A DNA stretch of 64,000 nt from Petaurus breviceps papuanus (GCA_028583685.1 JAMXIF010001164.1:8934619-8998618); one strand, 5' to 3'. Shown: positions 10,279 to 21,410, numbered from the stretch's first letter. Notes: generated by a model from the letters alone, not told the origin. A program made the numbers and translations.

Positions 10279-10866
10279 ATCTAATTGGTCTTCCTGCTTT
10301 CAGTCTCTCCCTTCTTCACTCTATCCTCCACACAGCTGCCAGAATGATTTTCCTGAGGCATGCAACTCACCAGGTCATTCCCCTGTTGTAAAACATTCAG
10401 TAGCTCCTTATTGCCTGTGGGATAAAATATAAGCTCTTTAGCCTGGGATGTAAAACCTTCCAAAGTTTGGCTCCAGTCTTCCTTTCCAGACTTTTTTTTC
10501 ATGGTACTGCCCTCTCCTTGAATTCTACATTCCATACAACCTGAACTACTTAGTAACTTTCCCCTGGGCTGGGTGTCCAGTCTCCACTGCCTCTGTCTCC
10601 AGAGTCTGGAGTGTACTTTCTCCTTGTCTCCACCTTTTATAATGCTTGCCTCCCCTTGAGGCTCAGCTCAGGCATCCCCTTCTCTGTGAAGTCTTCCATG
10701 ACATGTCTCCCCAGTTGTTAATGTTCCCTCCCTCCTCAATTTTCCTTATATTCTACTGATGTGTGTATGTGTTGTACCCCCTGGAGGGCAAGGACTATTT
10801 CATTCTTGCCATTGTTTGTCCAGGGCCTACCACATAGTAGATGCTCAGAAAAAATAAATGTTTTTT
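10279..10866 (+). mobile_element. L2 LINE 3' end, about 590 bp
   Basis: L2 blocks in order: 'cacacagctgccagaatgat', 'caccaggtcattcccctgtt', 'cctgtgggataaaatataag', 'aggctcagctcaggcatccc', 'ctctgtgaagtcttccatga', and the tail 'gtccagggcctaccacatag' with 'aataaatg'. Non-functional, 5'-truncated. Confidence 0.88.
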
Positions 10867-11575
10867 TCTAAATTGAATTGAAATGTTTACAAACTGAAAA
10901 TAATTTTGAAGTAGCTTACACCAAATTCTCTGTTGTAAAACTCTCCCTTTAGGCAGGATGTAGGTTGGTTAGAGGAATGTCCTGCTGCTTTTGAACTTGG
11001 GTGACCTTCACTGTCTGTTTTTCCAGCTGATTCTCATGCTAGAGTCTAATCTAAACAGAAAAGCCTGGAATTAAACAATAATAAACTTTTAAGTTTATGT
11101 CTCTGTAGCCAGCATCTGGATTAGTATTTGGGGAGACTCAACTGAATTTAATTTTAAATATAATAAATTGGAGCAAACTCATTCAATTTATTGCGATGTC
11201 TTTTGGCATCTTTTAATTTTGTGTCACATTCATCTGGAACAATCCAATTATTTTATTCATTTGAGGCCAAGTCCAGTGATGCATGGAACTACACTCCATG
11301 TTGAGGGCATTAATTAAATCTCCACTAGCAGAGATAATTAGCCAACAGGAAGCTTAAGGGGGGGGGGCAGTATCTAAAGGTTATATTAGTCAATACTGAA
11401 GATTGAAAAAGAGGTTGAGTGTCCTCTAGGAATACAAACGAGCATCTTAGAGGACCTTTGAGAGGAAAGGCCCCTGGAGGTCCTCTATTCCAAACTCTTA
11501 ACTGACACATGAATCCTTTCTAGAATCCAAATAAGATTGGAACATGTCTACTGATATTGCTTTAGGTTAGTCCAT
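10867..11575. other. Unassigned, probably unique DNA
   Basis: No gene or recognisable repeat. AT-rich with a poly-G run at about 11360. The stretch 11090-11340 has several TAAT and ATTA cores and could be regulatory, but nothing proves it. Confidence 0.4.
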
Positions 11576-11791
11576 TTTGTTGTTGTTCAGTCATTTTTTG
11601 ACCCCTTTGGGGGGTTTTCTTAGCAAAGATACTGAAGTGGTTTGCCATTTCCTTCTTTAGGTCATTTTACAGATGAGGAAACTGAGGCAAACAGGGTTCA
11701 GTGACTTGTCCAAGGTCACATAGCTAGTAGGTGTCAGGCTGGATTTGAATTCAGGTCTTTGTGACTCCACTGCACCCCTTAGTTGCTCTTT
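11576..11791 (-). mobile_element. MAR1 SINE
   Basis: Reverse copy: 'ttgttgttgttcagtcattt', 'gttttcttagcaaagatact', 'tttgccatttccttctttag', 'actgaggcaaacagggttca'. Confidence 0.87.
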
Positions 11792-11961
11792 TATCACAAA
11801 GTACAGTGGAGCTATCCTTGTTCTCATTCCAGACCCATCCGTGTTTCTGGACATAACCCAAATGTGAAGAGGAGTTCATTCAGTACTACTGGGGACAGCA
11901 TGAATATGAGGATATTGAAATTCCTTCTTAGCTTCTGTTCCTTATGACAGCCCCAGGGAAG

Positions 11962-12105
11962 GGGGCTTAGAGGCCATCTAGTATAATGCCTTTGTTTTAC
12001 AGATGAGGAACCTGAGGCCATGAACGTTGAAGTAGCTTGTCTAAAGTCTTATTTGTAATAAACTGAAGAGGTGGGATTTGAACACAAGTTCTCTAACTAC
12101 AAAGG
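11962..12105 (-). mobile_element. MIR-type SINE
   Basis: 'gcttagaggccatctagtat', 'cagatgaggaacctgaggcc', 'ggtgggatttgaacacaagt'. Confidence 0.65.
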
Positions 12106-12224
12106 CAGCATGATTTCTTATATGATATTAACCTATATTCTACCTACTCATTAGAGGCCCCACTAGGAAATGGCCCAAAGTGGGTGAAGGAACATTTAGT
12201 ACAAGTAGGGTGTCTCTTGAAGAA

Positions 12225-12500
12225 GAGGCAGCTGGATGGCACAGTGGAGAGAGCGCTGAATGCGGAGCTAGGAGGGTCTGAGTTCAAAAATGACTGGATA
12301 TTTACTAGCTGGATGACCCTGGGCAAGTGATTCAACTTCTGTCTGCCTCAGTTTCCTCTTCTGTAAAATTGGAGTAATAATAGTACCTACCTCCAGGGTG
12401 GTTGTGAGGGTCAAAATGAGAATCAAATAATTGTGTAGTGCTTAGCATAGCACCTGGAACAGAGTAGGTATTTTATAAATGTTAGCTATTATTATTATTA
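12225..12500 (+). mobile_element. MIR/THER1-type SINE, full length
   Basis: Complete order from 'gaggcagctggatggcacag' through 'gatgaccctgggcaagtgat', 'ctcagtttcctcttctgtaa', 'ataatagtacctacctccag' to 'cttagcatagcacctggaac' and ATTATT tail. Its tail is the first unit of the tandem array that follows. Confidence 0.85.
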
Positions 12501-12910
12501 AAGAGCTTAGCACAGCACCTGGCACAGAGTAGGCACTATATAAATGTTAATTATTAGTATTAAAGCACTTAGTACAGTGCTTGGCACATAGTAGGCACTG
12601 TATAAATATTAGCTTTTTTTTTTTTTTTGCTTTTTGGAAGGCAATTAGGGTTAAGTGACTTGCCCAAAGTCACATGGCTAGTAAGTGTGTCAAGTGTCTG
12701 AGGCCGGATTTGAACTCAGGTCCTCCTGACTCCAGGGCCAGTGCTCTATTCACTGCGCCACCTAGCAGCCCCGATGTTAGTTATTATTATTATTATTATT
12801 ATTAGGCTTAGCACAGTACCTGGCACATAGTAGGTACTTTATAAATGTTAGCTATCATTATTATTGAAGCACAGTGCTTAGCACATAGTAGGTGCTATAT
12901 AAATGTCTAT
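12436..12910 (+). repeat. Tandem array of the MIR tail, unit about 60-65 bp
   Basis: The unit 'cttagcacagtgcctggcac' + 'atagtaggyrctatataaatgttag' + ATTATT recurs, with CTTAG at 12441, 12506, 12568, 12807 and 12877. The gap between the third and fourth units is a WSINE1-type insertion. So about five units arose by local duplication before that SINE arrived. Confidence 0.85.
12614..12772 (-). mobile_element. WSINE1-type SINE inside the tail array
   Basis: Reverse copy with poly-T start, 'ttaagtgacttgcccaaagt', 'ccggatttgaactcaggtcc' and 'ccacctagcagcccc'. Flanks atattag and atgttag look like a short, imperfect duplication within one array unit. Confidence 0.88.
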
Positions 12911-13310
12911 TCCCTTCCCTTCCCCTCTTCATTATAGAATTCTCCTCATTGACCTACATGACCACAACTTCACCTCGCACTGATATTGTGTCAGTAGTAA
13001 GGCAGGGTTTTCTAGTATAAGAGGGTATTGGCCATCTGTCAGGAGGCAATCCTATTGGTCTAGAGGACTAGCGGTCACTTGTGCCTATAGAGATGAGGAG
13101 AGGAAATATCAAGGATTAGCTGCCTTGGAAACCCCGCCTTGTGGTCGGGTGCCATGGCAACTCAGATGGACAGCTTTGTGGAGGCTGTCTCTTCCTGGGT
13201 ACCACTGAAGAACCCATTGTTTGTGTGAAACTACATCAGTCTCCAGGGAGGTCTTTATCGTTTGAAAAGGATTGTCATCCACTGTGCCTTAAACATGGTT
13301 AGTTAATAAT
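12911..13310. other. Unassigned DNA, GC-richer
   Basis: No gene recognised. 13120-13240 has a few CpGs ('ccccgccttgtggtcgggtg'). Confidence 0.4.
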
Positions 13311-13530
13311 TCATACAATGTTAGAGCTAGAAAGGATCATAAAATTGTCTGGTCTAACCATTTTATTTTACAAATGGGGAAACCAAGATTCATAGACACA
13401 AATTTATTTTAAGAAGGTCAAATAGTTTGTGACAGATTCATAGAAGCAAATTTATTTTTAAAAGGTCAAATAGTTAGTTTGTTACAAGATTAAATCCAAG
13501 GCTTGTGACTCCTTTCAACTATACCATACC
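13311..13530 (-). mobile_element. MIR-type SINE with internal duplication
   Basis: Reverse order: 'caatgttagagctagaaagg', 'tctggtctaaccattttatt', 'aaatggggaaaccaagattc'. A 48-bp piece starting 'gattcatag' is present twice in tandem (13387 and 13435). Confidence 0.65.
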
Positions 13531-14335
13531 TCATTACTTCAATTCTTCCAAATGAAGTTTATTTTACTTGGTAAAATGAACCAAAAGTTCTTCCTTCTTA
13601 CCCTAATCCAGTCATGTCCTGTTATTTGTATTAGAAAATTCTGGCTACATTCCATCCCTAGAGCGACTACATTTCAGGGTTGGTTGTAAAGGGCAATGTT
13701 CACACATCAACTGCTTACAATTACTAATTTGCTTAAAAAACACTCTGGGATATATTGAGGTGAAATAATATATATAAATGCATCATCATAATTGCATTTC
13801 CCATTATTAAAATGCATAGTGGTTATCAGAAAGATATAAGTAAAAATGATATTCTCGGCTTTTGCAAGCCAATTAGGTTATTCATAATACATCCTCAGAC
13901 AATGAGGCTGGCTGCTCCTTCCCATTAAGAGACTACTGAGTGATAATTAATTTGACATGAGAGTGACTTCACCATGACCTCTTGTTTTCCGCTATAACCA
14001 TGAACCTATTAAATGGCCAATGACTCATCAAGGACACTTCTCATTAATATATTTTGCCTCATTATCCAATCCAAAAATATTTAATTTTATTGATATCTTT
14101 TCTTTTAGGTCACTTTTATTTCTAAATATAGTCCTTTTCCCTCCCTTATCCAGTGAACCATCTCTTGAAACATTTTTTAAATAAAGGGGTAGAGGGGAAG
14201 AAAAAAGTAATTCAATGAAACTAGGTAACATATCAATTGAGTTGGACAATATACCTAATTCCTCACCTCTGAAAAGGAGGATATATTTTCTTCTTCATTT
14301 ACAAACTTGCACATTATAATTACACAGGATCAGTT
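13531..14335. other. Unassigned, probably unique AT-rich DNA
   Basis: No gene. The piece 13850-14010 holds homeodomain-like cores (tgataattaattt) and looks unlike the surrounding repeats; a possible conserved non-coding block. Confidence 0.4.
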
Positions 14336-14960
14336 TTATTTTTTCTTTTTATTAACATCTTTGTAGTCATTGTGTGTGGTTTTCCTAATTCTGTTCATTT
14401 CATTCTGCATCAGGTCATATAACTCTTGACAAGCTTCTCTGAATTCGCTGTTTATCATGGCATGGTAATATTCCAATACGTCTGTATACCACAGTTTATT
14501 TGGCAAACCTGTGATCAATAGGCATCTATACTTTGTTTCCAGTCCTTTGCTACCTACCATAACGGTACAGCTATGCATCTTTGGGGCTACATGGGATCTA
14601 TCCTTCTGTCTTTCTGCACAGTACTAGGCTAATAACAGGTTCTTAATAAATGTTTGTTAGTTGATTGATTCATTGTCTACACCTAACAAGGACACTTCTG
14701 TGTCAATGAATATGGACATTTTAGTCCCTTTTTTTAGCATAATTCTAAATTGCTTTCTGGAAATTCACAGCTCTACCAACAATGTATTCATATGCTGATT
14801 TTTTCACAAGCTCTCCAACTTTTGACTTTCCTTTTTATGTCATCTTTGTCAATTTACTGAATGTGAGGTGAAATCTTTGGTTTTCATTTCTCTTTATTAT
14901 TGATTTGGACCTTTAATGTTCAGTCTACATATGTCTATTTTGGTCTTATTGTGGTATTTA
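14336..14960 (-). mobile_element. L1 LINE 3' part of ORF2, 5'-truncated
   Basis: On the minus strand the frame shows the L1 C-terminal pattern '...GLPNKLWYTDVLEYYHAM', which matches other marsupial L1 ends ('GEWLNKLWY...MEYCCAI'). Further on, plus-strand 'attgctttctggaaattcac' is the reverse of the L1 'ggaaagcaatttgg' block. An L2-like tail lies inside it (14604-14672). Broken. Confidence 0.7.
14604..14672 (+). mobile_element. L2 LINE 3' tail
   Basis: 'ctgcacagtactaggctaat' and 'aacaggttcttaataaatgt' match an L2 tail. Confidence 0.5.
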
Positions 14961-15004
14961 GAGTAAGATGTTAATATAAAGCAAATTTTGGCCAAACTGC
15001 CTTG

Positions 15005-15300
15005 CACCAACAACTCTTTGTTAAGTGTGACCTATGTACAATGCATTCTACTAAGCACTGGAAGTTTACAGAGACAAGAGGAAAAGTAGTCCCTGGCTAC
15101 AGGGAGTTAACATTCTAGTAACTAGATACAACATGTAAACAAACATATACATAATAATTTGAGAAGGATGGAGGGAACAATAAGTAAGAGAAAACCTATA
15201 GGAGATAACACATAGACTAAGCCTTGGAGGAAGCTAACAATTCCAGGAGGCAGAGGTGAAGAAGCCATGAAAAACACATTGGCACGTGAAGCGATCAACA
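15005..15300 (-). mobile_element. L2 LINE, antisense 3' end
   Basis: Antisense L2: 'attctactaagcactggaag', 'cagggagttaacattctagt', 'agccttggaggaagctaaca' correspond to the reverse of the L2 tail and 'ttccctgacc'-type blocks. Confidence 0.7.
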
Positions 15301-15339
15301 GCCTTTATGGGCAAACAACTTCTTTTAAAAGTTTATGAG

Positions 15340-15504
15340 CTGGGGTGGCTGGGTGGTGCAATGAATAGAGCACCGGCCCTGGAGTCAGGAGCATCTGAGT
15401 TCAAATCCGGCCTCAAACACTTACACACCCAAAAAAAAAAACTAGCTGTGTGACCTTGGGCAAGTCACTTAACCCCAATTGCCCTCCCGAAAGCAAAAAA
15501 AAAA
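15340..15504 (+). mobile_element. WSINE1-type SINE with 13-bp target-site duplication
   Basis: Flanked by aaaagtttatgag at 15327-15339 and 15505-15517. Contains an extra internal A-run after 'acacttacacaccc'. The perfect flanks show a fairly young insertion. Confidence 0.93.
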
Positions 15505-15517
15505 AAAAGTTTATGAG

Positions 15518-16269
15518 TAATCCAAACTTGTCGAGCATTTTCTCTGCTAGTCATGCCCTCCACTCCAAGTTCAAGGTAGGAACTGAGGTGGGGTCTCATT
15601 CAGTTAATTGTGTGATTTATTCATGGACAATGATAGGTCAGACTGGTGTCCTCAAATTGAAATTTCCAGTGGACATGGCACAGTGTAATCTGGGTTCTTA
15701 AATGATCCAACAGTTGAGGGCATCAGCATTCAATATCATTCTTCCAGGACTTGAAAACAACTTGGTAGTTATGAACAATGAGCAGAGGACTCCAAAGCTA
15801 CTTTAGATGGGCTGCCCAATTAATGATTTAGGTACATGCTTAGAAAAGGATCCTAAAAAAAACTGCTGATTACCACAAATTCTAACAACCCAACCACAGA
15901 AGTTGTGAGATTTCTTCATCCACAGTAATAATATCAAGGATTTCTTTTCAGTCTGTCCACCATCCCCTTCAGTAGATGGAATTAACCTTGAGGAATTAAA
16001 TAGCTTTGTGCCTTGGGGTTATTTGGTACTTCATGGCTGAGCACAGGTACAAGAGTTAAGGTGAAGAAGACCAGAAAGAAGCAAATATAATCATCACTAT
16101 GTATCAGCCTAGACTCCACAGCCAACAATGACTTGACATTATGAAAAGCTTCCTCAAACTGGGAAACCCAATGCCAAAGGATGATTCTTTTCTTTAGAAA
16201 ATGAAGAGGTTCATGAATGGTGAATGGTTGCTTCTTATGGAATAAAGCCATGGTAGAAATTGAACACAG
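15518..16269. other. Unassigned intergenic DNA
   Basis: No gene or clear repeat recognised. Confidence 0.45.
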
Positions 16270-16325
16270 TGCTTCAATGCCCAGCACAACATAGTGGATG
16301 CTTCAGCAATGTTTGATGAATGAAT
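16270..16325 (+). mobile_element. L2-like 3' tail
   Basis: 'gcccagcacaacatagtgga' then 'tgaatgaataaa' resembles an L2 tail. Confidence 0.4.
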
Positions 16326-16524
16326 AAACAAAAGAAGGAAGAAAGGAAGGACCTCAGAGAAGTTTATTGTTCTTGGAGCCTTTGGGGCGGGGCATGGGGG
16401 TCTAGTTGCATCATAAACTACATATCTTTTCTTAAGAGGGGTGAAAAACAGCAACCTCAGTGTAGAAATCTAAATGACATTAGAAGTTTTTATTTCACAT
16501 TTCTCATTTCTTCACACCAACATC

Positions 16525-16920
16525 CAGTCATAAAATCATCTCACCACGTTGTCTTAGAGTTGGAAGGAACCTTAGAAGTCATCAAATTTAGACTTCTCTC
16601 TGCAGCAGGAATCCTCTTGAAAAATATCCCCAAGTGATTATTCAGCCTCCACTTAAACAGCTCCAAAAACAAGGAATTCACTAATACCTGGAGCAGTCCA
16701 GTGTATTGTTGGACAGCTCTGTCTGCTAAATTCTCTCATATATTGAGCCAAAATTTAAGTCCCTTATAACTTCCATCATCAAATGTTGTTGTTGGAAGTT
16801 AAAATGAACGCATCTAATCTCTTTTCTATAAGACATCCCTTCAGATATTTGAAATTATCTCAGCCTCAAGCCTTTTCTTTTTCAAGTTAAATGTTTTTAG
16901 CTCCTTCAAAACTTATACTA
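16525..16920 (-). mobile_element. L3/CR1 LINE 3' end
   Basis: Reverse L3 order: 'ttagagttggaaggaacctt', 'ttattcagcctccacttaaa', 'gttggacagctctgtctgct', 'cccttcagatatttgaaatt', 'ttttctttttcaagttaaat'. About 400 bp, non-coding. Confidence 0.7.
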
Positions 16921-17149
16921 TGGCATGGCAGTCCTAGGGTGGGAGTTTAGAATACCTAGCTGAAAGTGAGAGGTAGTGTGTAGGAACATGGCAACATGAA
17001 GATGTATGGAAGGATCAGGAAGGGACAAAGAGAACAGAACAGACATTAAGTATGAAAAGCAGGTTTACAAGGAGACCATTAAAGAATCATGGTGTACATG
17101 TAACTCCATGACTCAAAGCCTATTTGCATAACTTCCTGTTCATTGATGG

Positions 17150-17397
17150 AGCAGCAAGGTAGTGAAGAAGATAAAGTGCTTAGAGTATTAGAGGCAGGAA
17201 GAACTGAGTTCAAATCCAGCCTCAGACATTTACTAGCTGTGAGATCTTGGGCAAGTCACTTAACCCTGTCTGCCTCAGTTTCCTCATCTGTAAAATGAGC
17301 TAGAGAAAGAAATGGCAAATCACTCCAGTATCTTTGCAAAGAAAACCCCATATGGGGTCACTAAGATCTGGATAAATTGAAATGACTGAACAGCAAC
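17150..17397 (+). mobile_element. MAR1 SINE
   Basis: 'gagttcaaatccagcctcag', 'cttgggcaagtcacttaacc', 'aaatggcaaatcactccagt', 'gaaatgactgaacagcaac'. Full length. Confidence 0.9.
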
Positions 17398-17404
17398 TTC
17401 TCAC

Positions 17405-17560
17405 TCTATGATACAGCTATACCACTTGCTGTTCCTCATACAGGATACTCTATTTCCCACCTCCAAGCCTTTGCACTGGCTGTCTTCAGTCCTGGAAGAC
17501 CCTCTTCCCTCACCTCCTGCTGTTAGAATCTCTGAATTCCTTCAAAATTCAGTACAACAC
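17405..17560 (+). mobile_element. L2 LINE, left part of an interrupted copy
   Basis: 'ccaagcctttgcactggctg', 'cctggaagaccctcttccct', 'gaattccttcaaaattcagt' match L2. The next L2 block reappears at 19398 after the L1 insertion. Confidence 0.8.
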
Positions 17561-19397
17561 AATTACAATACACATTTCACACAAATAAATGTATATCTAA
17601 ACAATTGGGAAAATATTAACTGCTCATAGGTAGGCTGAGCCAATATAATAAAAATTACAATTCTATCTAAATTAATCTGTTTATTCAGTCCCATATCAAT
17701 CAAACTCCCAGAAAAATAATTTTATTGAACTAGAAAAAATAATAACAAAGTTCATCTGGAAGAACAAAAGGTCAAGGATATCAAGGAAATCAATGAAAAA
17801 AATGTGAAGGAAGGTGGTCTAACCATATCAAATCTCAAATTGTATTATAAAACAGCAATTATCAAACCAATCTGGAACTAGCTAAGAGATAGTGTGGCAA
17901 ATCAGTGGAATAGATTAGTACATAATAGATTAGATTACATTATAGTAAATGACCATAGTAATCTAGTTAGTATAGGATAAACCCAAAGATCCAAGCTTTT
18001 GGAACAAAAACTCATTATTTAACAAAATTTTCTGGGAAAACTAGAAAACAGTATGGCAGAAACTAAGCATAGACCAACATCACACACTGTATAAGTTCAA
18101 AATGTGTACTTGATTTACACATAAAATGTGATACCATAAGCAAATTAGGAGGACATGGAATAGATAACCTGTCATATCTATGGATAAGGAAAGAATTTGT
18201 ACTAAACAAGATCTAGAGAGAATTACAAAATGTAATAATGATAGTTCTGATTACATAAAATTAAAAAGTTTTGCAAAAACAAAACCAATGCAATCAAAGT
18301 TAGAAGGGAAGCAAAAAACTGGGGGAGGGGCTTCCAACAAATATCTCTGATAAGAGCCTCATTTCTCAAATATGTAGAGAACTAAGTCAAATTTTTGAGA
18401 ATACAAGTCATTTTCCAGTTGATAAATGGTCAAAGGATAGGAACAGACAGTTTTCAGACAAAGAAATCAAAGCTAGCTATAGCCATATGAAAGTGTTCTA
18501 AATCACTATTGATTAGAGAAATACAAATTAAAACAACTCTGGGGTACTACCTCACATGTATCAGACTGGCTAAAGTAGCAAAAAAAAAAGGAAAATTATA
18601 AATGTGGGAATGTGAGGATGTGGTAAAATTGGGACACTAATTCACTGTTGGTGGAGTTGTGAATCAATCCAACCATTCTGGAAAGCAATTTGGAACTATG
18701 CCCAAAGGGCTAAAAAAAAAAACCATGCCTACCCATTGATCCAACAATACCACTGCTAGGTCTATATTCCCAAAGATATTTTTTAAAAAGGGAAAAGGAA
18801 CTATTTGTACAAAAATATTTATAGTAGCTCTTTTTGTGGTGGCTAAGAATTGGATATCAAGGGGATGTCCATCAACTGGGGAATGGCCAAAGAAGTTGTG
18901 GTATATGATTGTGAAAGAATATTGTTGTGCTATAAGAAATGACAAGCATGATAATTTCAGAAAGACTTACATGAACTGATGCAAAGTGAACTGAGCAGAA
19001 CCAGGATAATATTGTACACATTAACAGCTATATTTTATCATGAAGAATTGTGAATGACTTAGTTAATTCTCAGCAATACAATGATCCAAGACAATCCCAA
19101 AGTACTCATAATTAAACATGCCATCTGCCTCCAGAGAAAGAATAGATATTGTCTGAATACAAATTAAAGCATGCTTTTTTACTTTCTTTTTTGTTCAAGT
19201 CTTCTTGTACAAAATGATTAATATGGAAATGTTTTACTTGATTGCACGTATATAACCTATTTCAGATTGCTCACCATCTCAAGAAGGGGGAAAGGGAGGG
19301 ATTGAGGGATAGAATTTGGAACTCAAAACTTTTTTTAAATGCAAAACAACTTGTTTTAACATGTAACTGGGGAAAAAATAAAATATTTTTTTCTATT
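17561..19397 (+). mobile_element. L1 LINE, 5'-truncated, about 1.84 kb
   Basis: Covers the last third of ORF2 plus the 3' UTR. Recognisable blocks: 'ttcatctggaagaacaaaag', 'aacagcaattatcaaaccaa', 'cattctggaaagcaatttgg', 'tttttgtggtggctaagaat', 'aactggggaatggccaaaga', 'gaactgagcagaaccaggat' and the tail 'ggggaaaaaataaaat'. The reading frame is broken by many changes. It sits inside an L2; the flanks tcagtacaa and ttagttcaa may be a diverged duplication. Confidence 0.9.
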
Positions 19398-19442
19398 TAG
19401 TTCAAACACCACCTTCTTCAGGAGGCCTTTCTCATGCCCTTC
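19398..19442 (+). mobile_element. L2 LINE, right part
   Basis: 'ttcaaacaccaccttcttca' then 'ggaggcctttctcatgccct' continues the L2 begun at 17405. Confidence 0.8.
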
Positions 19443-19444
19443 TA

Positions 19445-19445
19445 G

Positions 19446-19496
<51 letters not shown>

Positions 19497-19506
19497 NNNN
19501 NNNNNN

Positions 19507-19552
<46 letters not shown>
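19445..19552. repeat. (GAAA)n repeat with an assembly gap
   Basis: GAAA units are interrupted by ten N at 19497-19506. The true repeat length is unknown. Confidence 0.97.
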
Positions 19553-19553
<1 letters not shown>

Positions 19554-19761
19554 GATGGATAATCTGTGTGTATCTGAGGTTGGGTGAAGATACAGGTGGG
19601 TACAGGTCATGGGAGTTGAAGAGGCTGGTAAACTGGGAGGCTAGAATGTCTCAGGTGACATTAATATGTATATCAAAGCTCCCAAGGATGAGCAAAAGCA
19701 GGGCTGAGAGTGGGGAGGAAGTCTATGGACCAGACACTGAGCCCCTTGAAAAGTAAAGGAG
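19553..19761. other. Unassigned intergenic DNA
   Basis: GA/TG-rich in part, no gene seen. Ends in the left copy of a SINE target-site duplication. Confidence 0.5.
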
Positions 19762-19908
19762 GGGCGGCTGGGTGGCACATTGAATAGAGCACTGGCCCTG
19801 GGGTTAGGAGGACCTGAATTCAAATCCGGCCTCAGACACTTAACACAAAAAATAGCCATGTGACCTTGGGCAAGTCACTTAACCCCAATTGCCCTCCAAA
19901 AAGAAAAA
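19762..19908 (+). mobile_element. WSINE1-type SINE with 13-bp target-site duplication
   Basis: Flanked by perfect aaaagtaaaggag at 19749-19761 and 19909-19921. Head 'gggcggctgggtggcacatt', B-box region 'attcaaatccggcctcagac'. Confidence 0.94.
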
Positions 19909-19921
19909 AAAAGTAAAGGAG

Positions 19922-20252
19922 ACAAGTTTCTGTGGGAAGAGCTCACATAGCCTGGGTTCTGGGTGCTTTGCTAGGCTCAGGGGAGGAAGCAGCTTATGGA
20001 GTTCTGTCTGTAAAACAAGGAGATAACAGCCCAACTGCCCAGCCCCATGGGACCACACACATTGCCAGATCTGTTCCCTGTAGTAAGTATTGACATAGCT
20101 TAAGTTCCTGGAAATGCTGTAAAGAACTAATAGTTAGTTTAAACTGACACCTTTTTCTCTTTTCTCAGACACAAGGAGTCAAAGGAATGACAGAAAGCAT
20201 TCCCCAACTCTTAAAGAAAAATCCAGCATATTCAGGAAAGACTAAGAATCAG
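19922..20252. other. Unassigned intergenic DNA
   Basis: No gene or recognised repeat. Confidence 0.45.
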
Positions 20253-20411
20253 TTTTTTTCTTTTTTTTTGAGGGGGAAAGGCAGGGCAATTTGGGGTTAA
20301 GTGACTTGGCCAAGGTCACACAGCTAGTAAGTGTCAAGTGTCTGAGGTCAGATTTGATCTCAGGCCCTCCTGACTCCAGGGCCAGTGCTCTATTCACTAT
20401 GCCACCTACCC
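20253..20411 (-). mobile_element. WSINE1-type SINE
   Basis: Reverse copy: T-rich start, 'gggttaagtgacttggccaa', 'tcctgactccagggccagtg', 'actatgccacctaccc'. Confidence 0.88.
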
Positions 20412-20564
20412 AATTATATGGATAGCTTCATCTGTACTCCACCTGAAAGTCATGGGGCCTGGAGAGAAATTGAGCTTGTGATTTCACTGCTTTAGATAAC
20501 TCTTAGATGAGGAAAGTCCCCTCTACCAGGGCCAGTTTGGGTCCTTCTCTGGCACTTGAAATCT

Positions 20565-20690
20565 TAGAGATTTGCCCAGAACCCTGACAGGTTCTTTGTC
20601 CAGGCTCATCCAGCCAATATCCCAAGGCAGGATTTGAACCCTGATCTCCTCAGTTGTGAGATCAGCTCTTTATCCATTGTGACATACTGC
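20565..20690 (-). mobile_element. MIR-type SINE
   Basis: 'gagatttgcccagaaccctg', 'caaggcaggatttgaaccct', 'gctctttatccattgtgaca'. Confidence 0.5.
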
Positions 20691-20747
20691 TATGACCCTA
20701 CATGATGGAAATTCAATAAGCAGTTCCTCAGAAGGAGTGGGATATAC

Positions 20748-20842
20748 CTGAAAGAACCCTAGATTTGGGATCTAGTCCTGATTACTACCTGTGTGTCTGT
20801 TTCCTCATCTGTAAAATGAGATTGAACCAGATGATATTTTAG
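20748..20842 (+). mobile_element. MIR3-type SINE
   Basis: 'ccctagatttgggatctagt', 'gtttcctcatctgtaaaatg', 'gattgaaccagatgatattt'. Confidence 0.6.
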
Positions 20843-20849
20843 TTAATGA

Positions 20850-21215
20850 ATAAAAAAGAATTTATTCAAGTGTTTACTATGTGAAATTTTTGTGGCTATT
20901 TAGTCATGTCCAACTCTTTGTGGCTCCATTTGGGGTTTTCTTGGCAAAGATACTGGAGTGCTTTGCCATTTCCTTCTCCAGCTCATTTTATAGATAAGGA
21001 AAATGAGGCAAACAGGTTCAGCGACTTGCCTAGAGTCACACAGCTAGTAAGTGTCTGAGGCTGGATTTGAACTCAATTCCTCCTGACTCCAGGCCTGGCA
21101 CTTTATCCACAGTGCTACCTAGCTGCTCCTCACTGTACTAAGTGAGGAGGATACAAAAGGCACAACATTCCCAGTCTCAACAAGCTCATCTTCAAATACA
21201 GGCAACAACACACAG
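20850..21215 (-). mobile_element. L2 LINE antisense tail split by MAR1
   Basis: The antisense L2 tail 'tattcaagtgtttactatgt' is cut at about 20889 and resumes at 21129 with 'cactgtactaagtgaggagg' and 'cattcccagtctcaacaagc'. Confidence 0.7.
20890..21128 (-). mobile_element. MAR1 SINE inserted in L2
   Basis: Reverse MAR1: 'tagtcatgtccaactctttg', 'tttcttggcaaagatactgg', 'cacacagctagtaagtgtct', ending at 'gctacctagctgctcc'. Confidence 0.9.
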
Positions 21216-21410
21216 GGAAGGTTTCAGCGGCAAATCAGAGGAAATGGTCCCACAGTTTGCAGTGCGCCGCGGTAAAGCAGAAGGCAAGGTGTCTTCTTCA
21301 CTATCCTTTCCACTGACAAAATCACATCCATTTCAGATCTCTTCCCTCTCTAAACCACACGATCTTGTTATCCATGATGCCAGCACTGAGCAGGGCAGTG
21401 CAAAGAGAGA

